Source: Hydromicrobium sp964517765
GTDB lineage: Bacteria; Actinomycetota; Humimicrobiia; Humimicrobiales; Humimicrobiaceae
DNA length: 64,000 nucleotides
Direction: 5' to 3'
Assembly (NCBI GenBank): GCA_964517765.1
Contig: CAZFEN010000002.1
Span: forward strand, 1-64,000
The translations under genes were made by a program, and so were the position numbers. Position 1 is the first letter of the stretch. Each line of letters opens with the position of its first letter. Below are positions 24,807 to 33,727 of the stretch, one piece after another. The notes beneath the pieces were generated by a model. That model made no database searches and was not told the DNA's origin. It saw only the letters and a program-made list of their open reading frames with translations.

Positions 24807-26241
24807 AATATGGAAGGGAAGGATATCTAAAAATACAGATGAAGCAGTCGATAAATTCACTTCATCCATAAACATAGATAAGGAACTTTATCTGTATGAT
24901 ATAACAGGAACTGCTGCTCATGTGATGGGACTCAATAAAATCGGAATTATAACTGATGTGGAGCTCAAGAAAATCATGACTGGACTTAAAAAAGTAAAAA
25001 AGAACATAGAGACAGGTCAGGTGGATACAGCCGCATATGAAGATATTCACAGTCTGGTTGAAAATGAGCTTGGTAAAATAATAGGCGACATAGCTATGAA
25101 AATCCATACCGGGAGAAGCAGGAACGATCAGGTAGTGCTGGATGAAAAACTTTTTATAAAAGAGATAATAATCGACTTATTAAATAAAATAATAGTACTG
25201 CAGAAAAACATCTTAGATATTTCTATGAAATCTACTGATATAATAATGCCTGCCTACACTCATATGCAAAAAGCCCAACCTGTCCTGCTTTCGCATTATA
25301 TGATGTCTTATTTTCAAAATTTTGATAGAGATAAAGAAAGTTTTTTCAATGATTTCGAAGGCATTGATTTTCTTCCGCTGGGAGCTGCAGCCTGTGCAGG
25401 CAGCGGATACAATCTTGATAGAAAATTTATAAAAAAAATTCTTGGTTTCAAGTATCTTGATTCAAACAGCATGGATACTGTCGGAAACAGGGATTTTATA
25501 ATGGATTTCATATATTCCTGCTGTAAGACAATGCTGCATTTAAGCAGGTTTTGCGAGGATCTCATTATATACAATACAGGTGAATTTTCTTTTATCGAAA
25601 TAGATGAATCTTTCTGTACGGGAAGCAGCATAATGCCGCAAAAAAAGAATCCGGATATCCTTGAACTGATAAGGGGTAAAAGTTCGGTTGTAACGGGCAA
25701 TTTACTTCAATCAGCCATACTGCTAAAAGGCTTGCCCTCAACATATAACCGGGATCTTCAGGAAGATAAAAAAATATTATTCAGCGCTTACCGGGAAACA
25801 TCTTCAAGTATTGAAATATTTTCAAAATTACTTGAAAAAATAAAATTCAATACTGCAAAAATCGCTGTTTCCCTTAATGATAGTTTCATAGAAGCTACCG
25901 ATATAGCAGATTATCTTGTCAAAAAAGGTGAAAGTTTCAGGAGGGCACATAATATCGTAGGGAAAATCGTAAAATATTGCATAGATAAAAAAATAACTAT
26001 AAATGACTTAAAACTTGATAAACTTAAAGGTTATTCAGCTTGCTTTGGAAACGATATATATGAATATGCAAATATAAAATCATGCATATCCAATAAAAAA
26101 ACAGACTGCGGAACCTCAAAAAAACAGGTAATTTTAAGTATCGAATCGTCAATTAAAAATATAAAAAGCTCCGAGCTGGGATTAAAAAAACTTAAAGAAA
26201 GAATTGCTGATTTTAATAAAATCCTAAAATATATCAAATAA
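24796..26241 (+). CDS. argH: Argininosuccinate lyase
   Basis: A 481 aa fumarase/aspartase-superfamily enzyme that releases arginine and fumarate. It has HTGRSRNDQV, TYNRDLQEDK and the signature GSSIMPQKKNPD with the catalytic Ser loop. It is slightly longer than the usual 455-465 aa, with a Lys-rich C-terminus. It ends the arginine pathway genes, and the U32 protein follows 26 bases later in the same direction. Confidence 0.96.
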   Translation: MENKIWKGRISKNTDEAVDKFTSSINIDKELYLYDITGTAAHVMGLNKIGIITDVELKKIMTGLKKVKKNIETGQVDTAAYEDIHSLVENELGKIIGDIAMKIHTGRSRNDQVVLDEKLFIKEIIIDLLNKIIVLQKNILDISMKSTDIIMPAYTHMQKAQPVLLSHYMMSYFQNFDRDKESFFNDFEGIDFLPLGAAACAGSGYNLDRKFIKKILGFKYLDSNSMDTVGNRDFIMDFIYSCCKTMLHLSRFCEDLIIYNTGEFSFIEIDESFCTGSSIMPQKKNPDILELIRGKSSVVTGNLLQSAILLKGLPSTYNRDLQEDKKILFSAYRETSSSIEIFSKLLEKIKFNTAKIAVSLNDSFIEATDIADYLVKKGESFRRAHNIVGKIVKYCIDKKITINDLKLDKLKGYSACFGNDIYEYANIKSCISNKKTDCGTSKKQVILSIESSIKNIKSSELGLKKLKERIADFNKILKYIK

Positions 26242-26267
26242 ATTAAATCCATTTCTTATTTCTTAAA

Positions 26268-28583
26268 GTGAAAAAAACCACAGGAAAAATCGAACTTACT
26301 GCTCCCGCAGGAGGATGGAGCCAATTAATTGCAGCAATTAATGCGGGTGCCGATTCGGTTTATCTGGGATATAAAAAATTCGGTGCCAGGGCCTATGCTG
26401 AAAATTTTGATATGGGTCAAATAAAAAAAGCGGTAAATCTTGCGCATAATAATAATATAAAAGTATATCTTACATTAAATACACTGGTAAAAAATAATGA
26501 AATAAAAGAAGTAATAAATTTTTTAAGCGTATATACCAGAATATGCTCCGATGGGATAATAATCCAGGATTACGGTATATATAAATTGATCAGGGATCTT
26601 TTTAAATCAATACCGGTTCACGCCAGTACCCAGCTGAATATACATAATATTTACTCATTAAAATTATTGAACCGTCTTGGATTTAAAAGAACCGTACTTG
26701 CCAGAGAAATGACCCTGAGTGAAATTAATAATCTAACAGAAAAAAAATTAATGGAAATAGAAGTATTCGGGCATGGTTCCCAGTGCTATTCATACTCCGG
26801 AAGCTGTTATTTAAGCTCTTTTATTGGGGGAAGAAGCGGCAACAGGGGGAAGTGTACACAGCCCTGCAGGATGAAATATAAACTTCTGAAAAAAGACGAA
26901 GATAAGTACATCTATGTTATCGCAGATGGAAGTTACTTATTAAGCAAAAGTGATCTGTGTATTCTTGATTTAATACCTGAGATTGTTAGAACAGGAATAG
27001 ATGCCCTTAAAATAGAGGGGAGGATGAAGTCTCCCGAATATGTGGGAATCGTTACTAAAATTTATAGAAAATATATAGATCTTTATTACTCTGATCCTTT
27101 AAATTATAAAGTAGATGAATCGGACATTTATAAACTCACCCAGATATTTTCAAGAGAATTGGGTCCTGGTTATTTTAAAGAGATGTATCCTCCGGATATA
27201 ATATCACCGAATAAGTCAGGAAGTATTGGAAATTTTTTGGGAAGAGTTTACGGAATCGATCAGGAGGGCAGCGGCAACAAAAAAGTAAAATTTATTTATA
27301 TAAAAAGCAGATGGGAAATAAATAACGGCGATATTATAGAAATCTGGACCAGATCCGGAAACACCAGAATAAATGTGAGAGATTTTAAATTATTGGATAA
27401 AAATGATAAGTATTATAAATATAAGATTATAGTCGACAGTATAAGCAAAATCAGTGAAAAAGATAGAGTTTTTAAATATTTCGACATAAAGATCAACGGT
27501 GAGGCTCGATCTCTATTAAAATATGATTCCGGTAAAGTAAGAACAAAAACATCACCCACAGCAAGCGGCCAGAATGTCAAAGATGAAACTATAGTAGAAA
27601 ACTATTTAAATAAATTTTTACCCGAATATGACAAAACATCTGTAGAAAAGAATAAAGATAAATTAACAATATCAACTTGTATATATGATCATGAATATAT
27701 CGAATCCGCTATTCAAAACGGTACGGACCATGTGATTTATAATGATTTTAAAGAACTGGTAAAAGACAGCGGAATTGAAAGCAGCATAATTAAATCATTA
27801 GAAAAATATAGTAATTCAAAATACATTAATGTAACAGTAGGGACTCCTTACATCATGTATGACAGCGATTTTAAATCGATAGAAAAAAATATTTTAAATC
27901 TACTGGAACATGGAATAAACAATTATAAAATATCAAATCCGGCATTATTGGAACTATTCAACGAAATAGGTAATCGGGGTAACCATGATATCGGAGTTTA
28001 TCTGGGCTTTGATTTCAATCTGTTTAACACTCTATCGTTTATTTTTTTCAATGATCTTATAGGTGAGAACAACCTTTTAAAAGGAATAGAGTTTTCTCCC
28101 GAGTTAAACCTTGAAGAAATTTTTAAAATAAAATCGGATACAATAAATTTCTATAAAGGTAAAAAAAATCCGGAGTTTTCTATTTACGGTCAAGGTTATT
28201 TCCGGATTATTAGTTCAAGATATAAATTGAAATTTCTGACCGGTAATTCAAACGATAACCATTTCTATATAGAGGACATAAAGGGTTACAGGTTCAGAAT
28301 CGCGTCTGATTATAATGATAATATGATGATATTTAACTCAAGAAATATATGCACCTTATTCGATCTTGATAAAATAAAAAAAAGCGGCATCAATAATATT
28401 ATCCTTGATAGCAGATTTTATGAAAAAAAAGATTTCGATAGGATAATTAAAAATTATAGAGAAGCAATAAAAATATTAGAAGAAGATGGCGTCGAAAAAT
28501 ACAAATTCTTTACTTCAAAACTTGAGAATGACAGCCTTTTTAAAAATTATTCTAAAGGGCATTTACTGCGAGGAGTCCAGTAA
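26268..28583 (+). CDS. U32 peptidase-family protein (RlhA/YhbU-like)
   Basis: A 771 aa protein with an N-terminal U32 domain: ELTAPAGGWSQLIAAINAGAD, then EVFGHGSQCYSYSGSCYLSS and GKCTQPCR. The four cysteines in this region are those used for an iron-sulfur centre in U32 proteins. The architecture, with a long C-terminal extension, resembles RlhA, which hydroxylates 23S rRNA C2501, more than a secreted collagenase; that role is inference. The GTG start at 26268 places the conserved motif at residue 8. It follows argH closely and may share its transcript. Confidence 0.8.
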   Translation: MKKTTGKIELTAPAGGWSQLIAAINAGADSVYLGYKKFGARAYAENFDMGQIKKAVNLAHNNNIKVYLTLNTLVKNNEIKEVINFLSVYTRICSDGIIIQDYGIYKLIRDLFKSIPVHASTQLNIHNIYSLKLLNRLGFKRTVLAREMTLSEINNLTEKKLMEIEVFGHGSQCYSYSGSCYLSSFIGGRSGNRGKCTQPCRMKYKLLKKDEDKYIYVIADGSYLLSKSDLCILDLIPEIVRTGIDALKIEGRMKSPEYVGIVTKIYRKYIDLYYSDPLNYKVDESDIYKLTQIFSRELGPGYFKEMYPPDIISPNKSGSIGNFLGRVYGIDQEGSGNKKVKFIYIKSRWEINNGDIIEIWTRSGNTRINVRDFKLLDKNDKYYKYKIIVDSISKISEKDRVFKYFDIKINGEARSLLKYDSGKVRTKTSPTASGQNVKDETIVENYLNKFLPEYDKTSVEKNKDKLTISTCIYDHEYIESAIQNGTDHVIYNDFKELVKDSGIESSIIKSLEKYSNSKYINVTVGTPYIMYDSDFKSIEKNILNLLEHGINNYKISNPALLELFNEIGNRGNHDIGVYLGFDFNLFNTLSFIFFNDLIGENNLLKGIEFSPELNLEEIFKIKSDTINFYKGKKNPEFSIYGQGYFRIISSRYKLKFLTGNSNDNHFYIEDIKGYRFRIASDYNDNMMIFNSRNICTLFDLDKIKKSGINNIILDSRFYEKKDFDRIIKNYREAIKILEEDGVEKYKFFTSKLENDSLFKNYSKGHLLRGVQ

Positions 28584-28595
28584 AATAATCAATCC

Positions 28596-28638
28596 GGCTT
28601 TATTATTTAAATTATAATGTTATATAAAGTATAAAGCC
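28596..28638. other. Inverted repeat between convergent genes
   Basis: The eight-base arms GGCTTTAT and ATAAAGCC are separated by 27 bases, between the stop codons of the U32 gene (+) and the penicillin-binding protein gene (-). There is no T-run on either side, so termination is only a possibility. Confidence 0.3.
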
Positions 28639-28646
28639 ATATAGTC

Positions 28647-31460
28647 TCATCCTATATTTATGGTGATTGTGGAACCATAATTCAGATATTCCCCGGCAGC
28701 AGGAGTCTGCTTCACAACATTTCCTACAGACGCAGGATCAGGAAGTATTTCAACTATAAATCCCAGATCCTCAAGTTCGAGCATTCCATCTTCTTTTGTC
28801 ATTCCTGTGACATCCGGTACTTCTATGCCCTTGCTGATTTTAATGGTGATTTCAAGTAGTTTATCATAAATCGTACCACTGACCGGATCCTGTAAGAAAA
28901 CAAGATCTTTTTCTTCTTCACTCTCTTCAAGAATAACTGTGACATTTTCAAAACCGGCATTTAAAAGTGCACTGGTAGCTTCTTCGGATGTCATTCCAAT
29001 TAAATCAGGGGTCACGGATTGTGGATCCTCGCCCTTGCTGATATATAAAACAACTATTGCGGATTTTGTAACTATAGAACCCTGAGCAGGAGTCTGATTG
29101 GTAATATAACCCGATAATAGAGTATCACTGAATTCATATATTATACTATTGACAACAAGACCAAAGCTTTTTATAACCTGTTCGGCACCTTTCAGATCCA
29201 TTCCTATGAGTCCGGGCATAGTAAAGGTCGCCTGACCCTTACTTACATAAAGAGTGATGCCTGGTTTTTCTCCCTTCAGCGATTCCAGAATGGTACCTGC
29301 TTCCGGACTTTGTTTGAAAACAGAATTCAGGTTAAATATTTCATCAAAATCATAAATCTCTTCTACTACGAAATTTAAACTTTCCAACAATGTTCTTGCT
29401 TCATCTATGTTCGATCCAATGACATTGGGGACTTCTATTTTGTTATGTATATTACAGATATCTTCGGGTTCTTCTCCTTTTATGTATATATTCCATCGTA
29501 TGGATTCTTTTGGGCACCAAAAAGTGGCAAGCAGGTTGGACTCGGTACAGATTTCAATATCTATAAGTTCTTTATCCGGTTTATCAAAATCAGAAACAGG
29601 TACATCTTCCACTGCTGCCATCATAAATTCTCTCCATACATCAGCAGGATAAGACCCTCCAACAACTATTCTGCCATTTATGGCTTCTATGGGCCTATTA
29701 TCAAGGTTACCCATCCAGACCACTGTTACAAGTTCCGGGGTATATCCTGCAAACCAGGCGTCTCTGAGGTCACTTGTGGTGCCTGTTTTACCCGCAGCCG
29801 GTCTTCCTATATTGGCACCCCTGCCCGTACCACTTTCTATGACTTTACTTAATATCTGAGTAATACGATAGGCGATAGGTTCCTCAAGAACTCTGTGGTT
29901 TGATTCGTTTTCTTCTGGTTCATACTCATATAATATATTACCTTCAGAATCAGTTATCTTTAAGATACTTACTGGCTGGCGATAAAATCCACCCGAAGCA
30001 AGGGTGGAAAAAATCTTGCTTACATCAAGAGGAGTTATACCTGTTTCCAACCCTCCAAGGGCAATTGCCGGATTATTGCCGATATCATAAATTTCCATTT
30101 CACTGCATAGATTCTCGACATTTTCTGCTCCGACTTCCATCATCAGCTGTGCATAGACTACATTTACGGAATTTATCGTACCGTCCACAATCGACATCTG
30201 GTCGATATCAAACTTCTGACCTCCGTAATTTTCAACCTGCCAGTCCGGTCCTTCTGCCATATCTATTATGATTGGTCCATTTGGATTAAATGTATTATTC
30301 GGAGAAATATTCTGTCTTATGGCTTCCATCAGAACAGGTACCTTAAATACTGAACCGGGTTGCCTTTTACCCTGTATTGCAATGTTGAATTTACTGGTAT
30401 CATAATTTTTTCCGCCAATAAGGGCATAGATATATCCATTTTCAGGATCAGTACTGACCAGGCAATAAGAAGGTTCTATATCTTCGGGAAAAACTTTTTT
30501 AAATGCATTTTCAGCTTTTTCCTGCAGATCGATATCAAGCGTTGTGTAAATACGGAGTCCTCCTTTGAATACATCGTAATCTGTAAATTTTTGATCGTAT
30601 AGATTACGTTTTACGTAATCTATAAAATACGGAGCGATTCTTCCGGCATTATCCTGATCTGTACTAACAATCGAACTTTCATTCAATATTATCGGTTCGG
30701 CCAGAGCATTAAGATATTCGGATGTTTCTATCAATTTTTGTTCATACATCAGCTGCAGAACGAGGTCTCTTCTCGATTTTGCTTTTTCCATATTATTGAA
30801 TGGCGAATATATCTCGGGTGCCCTTAAGAGACCTGCAAGCAGGGCTGATTCGGGAAGGTTAAGCTCACTGGCATTCTTGCCAAAATATATTTCCGAAGCT
30901 TTCTCGATTCCGTATGCACCGGATCCGAAATTTATTGTATTCATATACATTTCCAGAATTTTATTTTTTGTATAATTTCTTTCAAGCTGAATCGCAATCA
31001 GAGCTTCATTAATTTTCCTTCTAAAAGTCTTCTCAGGACTGAAGTATATATTTTTGACATACTGCTGTGTTATCGTACTGGCACCCTGTTCCCATTCGCC
31101 GGATCTTATATCGGTAATAAATGCTCCGATAATTCTTCTGTAATCTACTCCCTGATGTTCAAAAAATCTTTTATCTTCGATAGCTACTATTGCATCCTTT
31201 ATATAATCGGTCATTTTATTAAATGAAATGATCTCTCTATTTTCCTCGGCATGAAACTCGGTGACCAAACTGCCATCCAGAGCATAGACCTTGGAAGTCT
31301 CGGCAATAGGTGACGGCGTAAGTTCTTCGAGTGTGGGCAGGGAATTTACGTAATATATAACAAGTACCAGACCTATAACTACAATTATTGAAATTATTAT
31401 AGCAACTGTGATAAAAAATATTTTTAGAAATCTTCTTACTTTTTTACGATTTACAGCCAT
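28647..31460 (-). CDS. Class A penicillin-binding protein with four PASTA repeats
   Basis: A 937 aa bifunctional peptidoglycan synthase. It has a cytoplasmic basic N-terminus, a transmembrane helix (about 13-35), a GT51 glycosyltransferase domain (about 60-240; EDKRFFEHQGVDYRRI, GASTITQQYVKN) and a transpeptidase domain (about 330-610). The transpeptidase has SVFK (active-site Ser/Lys), SVN and KTGT motifs. Four consecutive PASTA repeats (about 670-937) follow, each starting like VPNVIG or MPGLIG and ending in an Ile-Ser-Lys-Gly type strand. PASTA domains bind muropeptides and are typical of PonA-like proteins of Actinobacteria and Firmicutes. It is convergent with the arginine operon and divergent from tyrS, and appears monocistronic. 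Confidence 0.95.
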   Translation of the reverse strand: MAVNRKKVRRFLKIFFITVAIIISIIVVIGLVLVIYYVNSLPTLEELTPSPIAETSKVYALDGSLVTEFHAEENREIISFNKMTDYIKDAIVAIEDKRFFEHQGVDYRRIIGAFITDIRSGEWEQGASTITQQYVKNIYFSPEKTFRRKINEALIAIQLERNYTKNKILEMYMNTINFGSGAYGIEKASEIYFGKNASELNLPESALLAGLLRAPEIYSPFNNMEKAKSRRDLVLQLMYEQKLIETSEYLNALAEPIILNESSIVSTDQDNAGRIAPYFIDYVKRNLYDQKFTDYDVFKGGLRIYTTLDIDLQEKAENAFKKVFPEDIEPSYCLVSTDPENGYIYALIGGKNYDTSKFNIAIQGKRQPGSVFKVPVLMEAIRQNISPNNTFNPNGPIIIDMAEGPDWQVENYGGQKFDIDQMSIVDGTINSVNVVYAQLMMEVGAENVENLCSEMEIYDIGNNPAIALGGLETGITPLDVSKIFSTLASGGFYRQPVSILKITDSEGNILYEYEPEENESNHRVLEEPIAYRITQILSKVIESGTGRGANIGRPAAGKTGTTSDLRDAWFAGYTPELVTVVWMGNLDNRPIEAINGRIVVGGSYPADVWREFMMAAVEDVPVSDFDKPDKELIDIEICTESNLLATFWCPKESIRWNIYIKGEEPEDICNIHNKIEVPNVIGSNIDEARTLLESLNFVVEEIYDFDEIFNLNSVFKQSPEAGTILESLKGEKPGITLYVSKGQATFTMPGLIGMDLKGAEQVIKSFGLVVNSIIYEFSDTLLSGYITNQTPAQGSIVTKSAIVVLYISKGEDPQSVTPDLIGMTSEEATSALLNAGFENVTVILEESEEEKDLVFLQDPVSGTIYDKLLEITIKISKGIEVPDVTGMTKEDGMLELEDLGFIVEILPDPASVGNVVKQTPAAGEYLNYGSTITINIG

Positions 31461-31694
31461 ATCCGATCATTCGCTTTCAATATGATCCCTTACTATTACT
31501 TATGGAATTTTATATAAAAACCAGTCAAATAACAATATACCGAATTTCTTAATAAGGATATAATTCAGACTTTTTCCTGTTTTTATAAGATTACCTAAAA
31601 ATTTATGGATTACTTTAAATAGACATATATGCAATTATTATGTTAATATTTATTTTGATTTTTCAATCATTAAATATTGGACGGAAAGCGAGAC

Positions 31695-32930
31695 ATGGAA
31701 AAAAATTTACAGAAACAATTGGATGTGATTATATCGGGTACCGAGGATATTTTAATTAAAGAAGATCTGAAACCCATAATACAAAAATCCATAAAAGAGA
31801 ATAAACCCTTAAAAGTCAAATTAGGGCTCGATCCGACAGCTCCAGACATTCATCTGGGACACACAGTTGTTTTGAATAAACTACGACAGTTCCAGAATTT
31901 GGGTCATAAAGCTATCCTGATTATAGGAGATTACACTGTAAGGATAGGTGATCCTTCGGGAAGGTCAACTCTCAGGCCCAGATTATCTCCGGCGGCTATA
32001 GAAAAAAATGCCAGAACTTATATGGATCAAGCCTTTAGGATCCTTATACCGGAAAAAACCGAAGTATTAAAAAATTCTAAATGGCTTCAAAATTTAAGAT
32101 TCGATGATATATTGGATCTGACATCAAGATTCACGGTTGCACGGATGCTGGAAAGAGATGACTTTAAAAAGAGATATAAGAGCAATGCACCTATTGCAAT
32201 AATGGAATTTTTTTATCCGATAATGCAGGCATATGATTCGCTTGCCATAGAAGCTGATATAGAATTAGGGGGAACCGATCAGAGGTTTAATCTGCTGATG
32301 GGAAGGGAGCTTCAAAAAGAATTCTCTCAGAGACCACAGATAGCTATTACTATGCCTATTTTAGTGGGTACTGATGGAACCGAGAAGATGAGTAAGAGTC
32401 TGGGTAATTACATAGGAGTATATGAGCATCCACGGGATATTTTTGGCAAGATAATGTCTATCCCTGATAATATCATGATAGATTACTTCAGGTTATTAAC
32501 CGGACTGGCCAGTGAAGAAATCAAAGAAATTGAAAATAACATAAAAACCGATAAATTAAATCCATCCATAGCTAAAAGAAAACTGGCAAGAATAATAATA
32601 GAAAACCTTTATACGAAAAATGATTCTTTAAAAGCAGAAGAATACTTTGATTTAATCTTCAAAAAAAAGAAAACTCCCGATAAAATCGATAAATATATTA
32701 TAGACCCGGCAGAATTAAAAGATAAAATAATAAGCCTGGTTCAATTACTGGTAGGTTCCGGTCTGGTTAAATCCAATGGTGAAGCAAGGAGACTGGTTTC
32801 TCAGGGGGCAGTAAAAATCGACGATAAAAAAATCGATGACCCCAATATGGAATTTGATTTAATCAATATAGATAAAAAAGTTATCCAGAAGGGTAAAAGG
32901 TACTTCAAAAAAATAATAATCAAATATTAA
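31695..32930 (+). CDS. tyrS: Tyrosyl-tRNA synthetase
   Basis: A class I synthetase (about 411 aa) with the HIGH-type motif DIHLGHTVVL, the tyrosine-binding region, KMSKSLGN and a C-terminal S4 RNA-binding domain (about 345-411, LVGSGLVKSNGEARRLVSQGAVKI). It is of the TyrS2/TyrZ-like type with LGGTDQRFN. I prefer ATG 31695, which has GGAAAG six bases upstream, over an in-frame TTG at 31677. No T-box elements are present in the 230-base upstream region. Confidence 0.95.
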   Translation: MEKNLQKQLDVIISGTEDILIKEDLKPIIQKSIKENKPLKVKLGLDPTAPDIHLGHTVVLNKLRQFQNLGHKAILIIGDYTVRIGDPSGRSTLRPRLSPAAIEKNARTYMDQAFRILIPEKTEVLKNSKWLQNLRFDDILDLTSRFTVARMLERDDFKKRYKSNAPIAIMEFFYPIMQAYDSLAIEADIELGGTDQRFNLLMGRELQKEFSQRPQIAITMPILVGTDGTEKMSKSLGNYIGVYEHPRDIFGKIMSIPDNIMIDYFRLLTGLASEEIKEIENNIKTDKLNPSIAKRKLARIIIENLYTKNDSLKAEEYFDLIFKKKKTPDKIDKYIIDPAELKDKIISLVQLLVGSGLVKSNGEARRLVSQGAVKIDDKKIDDPNMEFDLINIDKKVIQKGKRYFKKIIIKY

Positions 32931-32932
32931 GC

Positions 32933-33274
32933 ATGCATGAGTATTCCATAACATGTTCCATTATCGAAATATTATATGATTTAATAAAAAAACATAATAT
33001 TAAAAAGGTAAAAAAAGTTAGTTTTGAAATAAGTCCTCTGGCTCACATAGAACCCCAATCGATTGAATTCTATTATAATTTTATGACAAAAGAAGATAAG
33101 ATCCTGAAAGGCGCCGGTCTTAAATTCAAAAAAGGCAAAATAAAATTAGAATGCAGAACCTGCGGAAAATTTTTTACTTCTGAAACCTTAATCTTAAATT
33201 GCATTTATTGTTCCGGAGAAAAAATAAAAGCTGTAGACATTGATGACATAAAAATTATCTCAATAGAGGCGTAA
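32933..33274 (+). CDS. hypA: Hydrogenase nickel chaperone HypA
   Basis: A 113 aa protein beginning MHE, the nickel-binding N-terminus of HypA/HybF, with a zinc site of two CxxC pairs (Cys74, Cys77, Cys90, Cys93). HypA delivers nickel to [NiFe]-hydrogenase or urease maturation. It starts 2 bases after the tyrS stop, so it is probably co-transcribed. No other hyp or hydrogenase gene is in the window, which makes it an orphan here. The second CxxC lacks the usual proline (CIYC rather than CPxC). Confidence 0.9.
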   Translation: MHEYSITCSIIEILYDLIKKHNIKKVKKVSFEISPLAHIEPQSIEFYYNFMTKEDKILKGAGLKFKKGKIKLECRTCGKFFTSETLILNCIYCSGEKIKAVDIDDIKIISIEA

Positions 33275-33328
33275 TACAATTTTTTGATAAAAACAATCTA
33301 TTACTGCAGACAATCAGGTTAAATTGTA

Positions 33329-33357
33329 TTGACTTAAACCGATGCTATAGTTAAAAT
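33329..33357 (+). promoter_or_regulatory. Predicted promoter of the rny operon leader
   Basis: TTGACT (33329-33334), a 17-base spacer and TAAAAT (33352-33357). It is one of the best sigma-70-type matches in the window. Transcription would start near 33364. Confidence 0.65.
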
Positions 33358-33681
33358 AAAAACGTTTATTAATAAAATTATTTGATTTATAAGTTAGCTT
33401 GCACTTGTTTTTTAGAAATCTTATTAGCGGTCTAAAAAAGATTTTAAAGTAAAAGAAAATTAACGGATTTTTTAAGTAAAGATATTAAAGTAGTGATTTT
33501 ACAGTGCTAATGATAGATTTAATGAGGAAAATCAAGGCGGAAAGTGATTTAAATATACTTAATAAAACATTTACATAATTAGTGGCATTTAATTATTCCA
33601 TTTAATAGTCTGGTTTATTATACAAAGATAATTATTAGGTATATTCGATTTTAAAACTAAATAGTGCAAATTGATTTATAG

Positions 33682-33709
33682 GTCGGGTGATTAACTCGAC
33701 TTTTTTTTT
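33682..33709 (+). terminator. Intrinsic terminator immediately upstream of rny
   Basis: The stem GTCGGGT/ACTCGAC (seven pairs, one G-T), a five-base loop and nine T. The GGAAGGAAGG ribosome site follows at once. It either ends the leader RNA or acts as an attenuator of rny. Confidence 0.7.
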
Positions 33710-33727
33710 GGAAGGAAGGTTTATAAA

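Larger units (their letters stand above)
33275..33727. other. 453-base intergenic region: rny promoter and long leader
   Basis: It contains no reading frame of note. It has a good promoter at 33329-33357, an A/T hairpin near 33410-33442 (TTTTTTAGA/TCTAAAAAA) and an intrinsic terminator at 33682-33709 directly upstream of the rny ribosome site. The transcript from the promoter would carry a leader of about 360 bases. It does not look like tmRNA, RNase P RNA or SRP RNA. Confidence 0.6.

Noticed and set aside
29407..30602. Several plus-strand open frames inside the penicillin-binding protein gene
   Set aside because: They lie antisense to well-conserved PASTA and transpeptidase domains and show no protein features of their own.
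33364..33709. Leader of rny considered as tmRNA or RNase P RNA because of its length
   Set aside because: No tRNA-like ends, no tag-peptide frame and no conserved RNase P core motifs.
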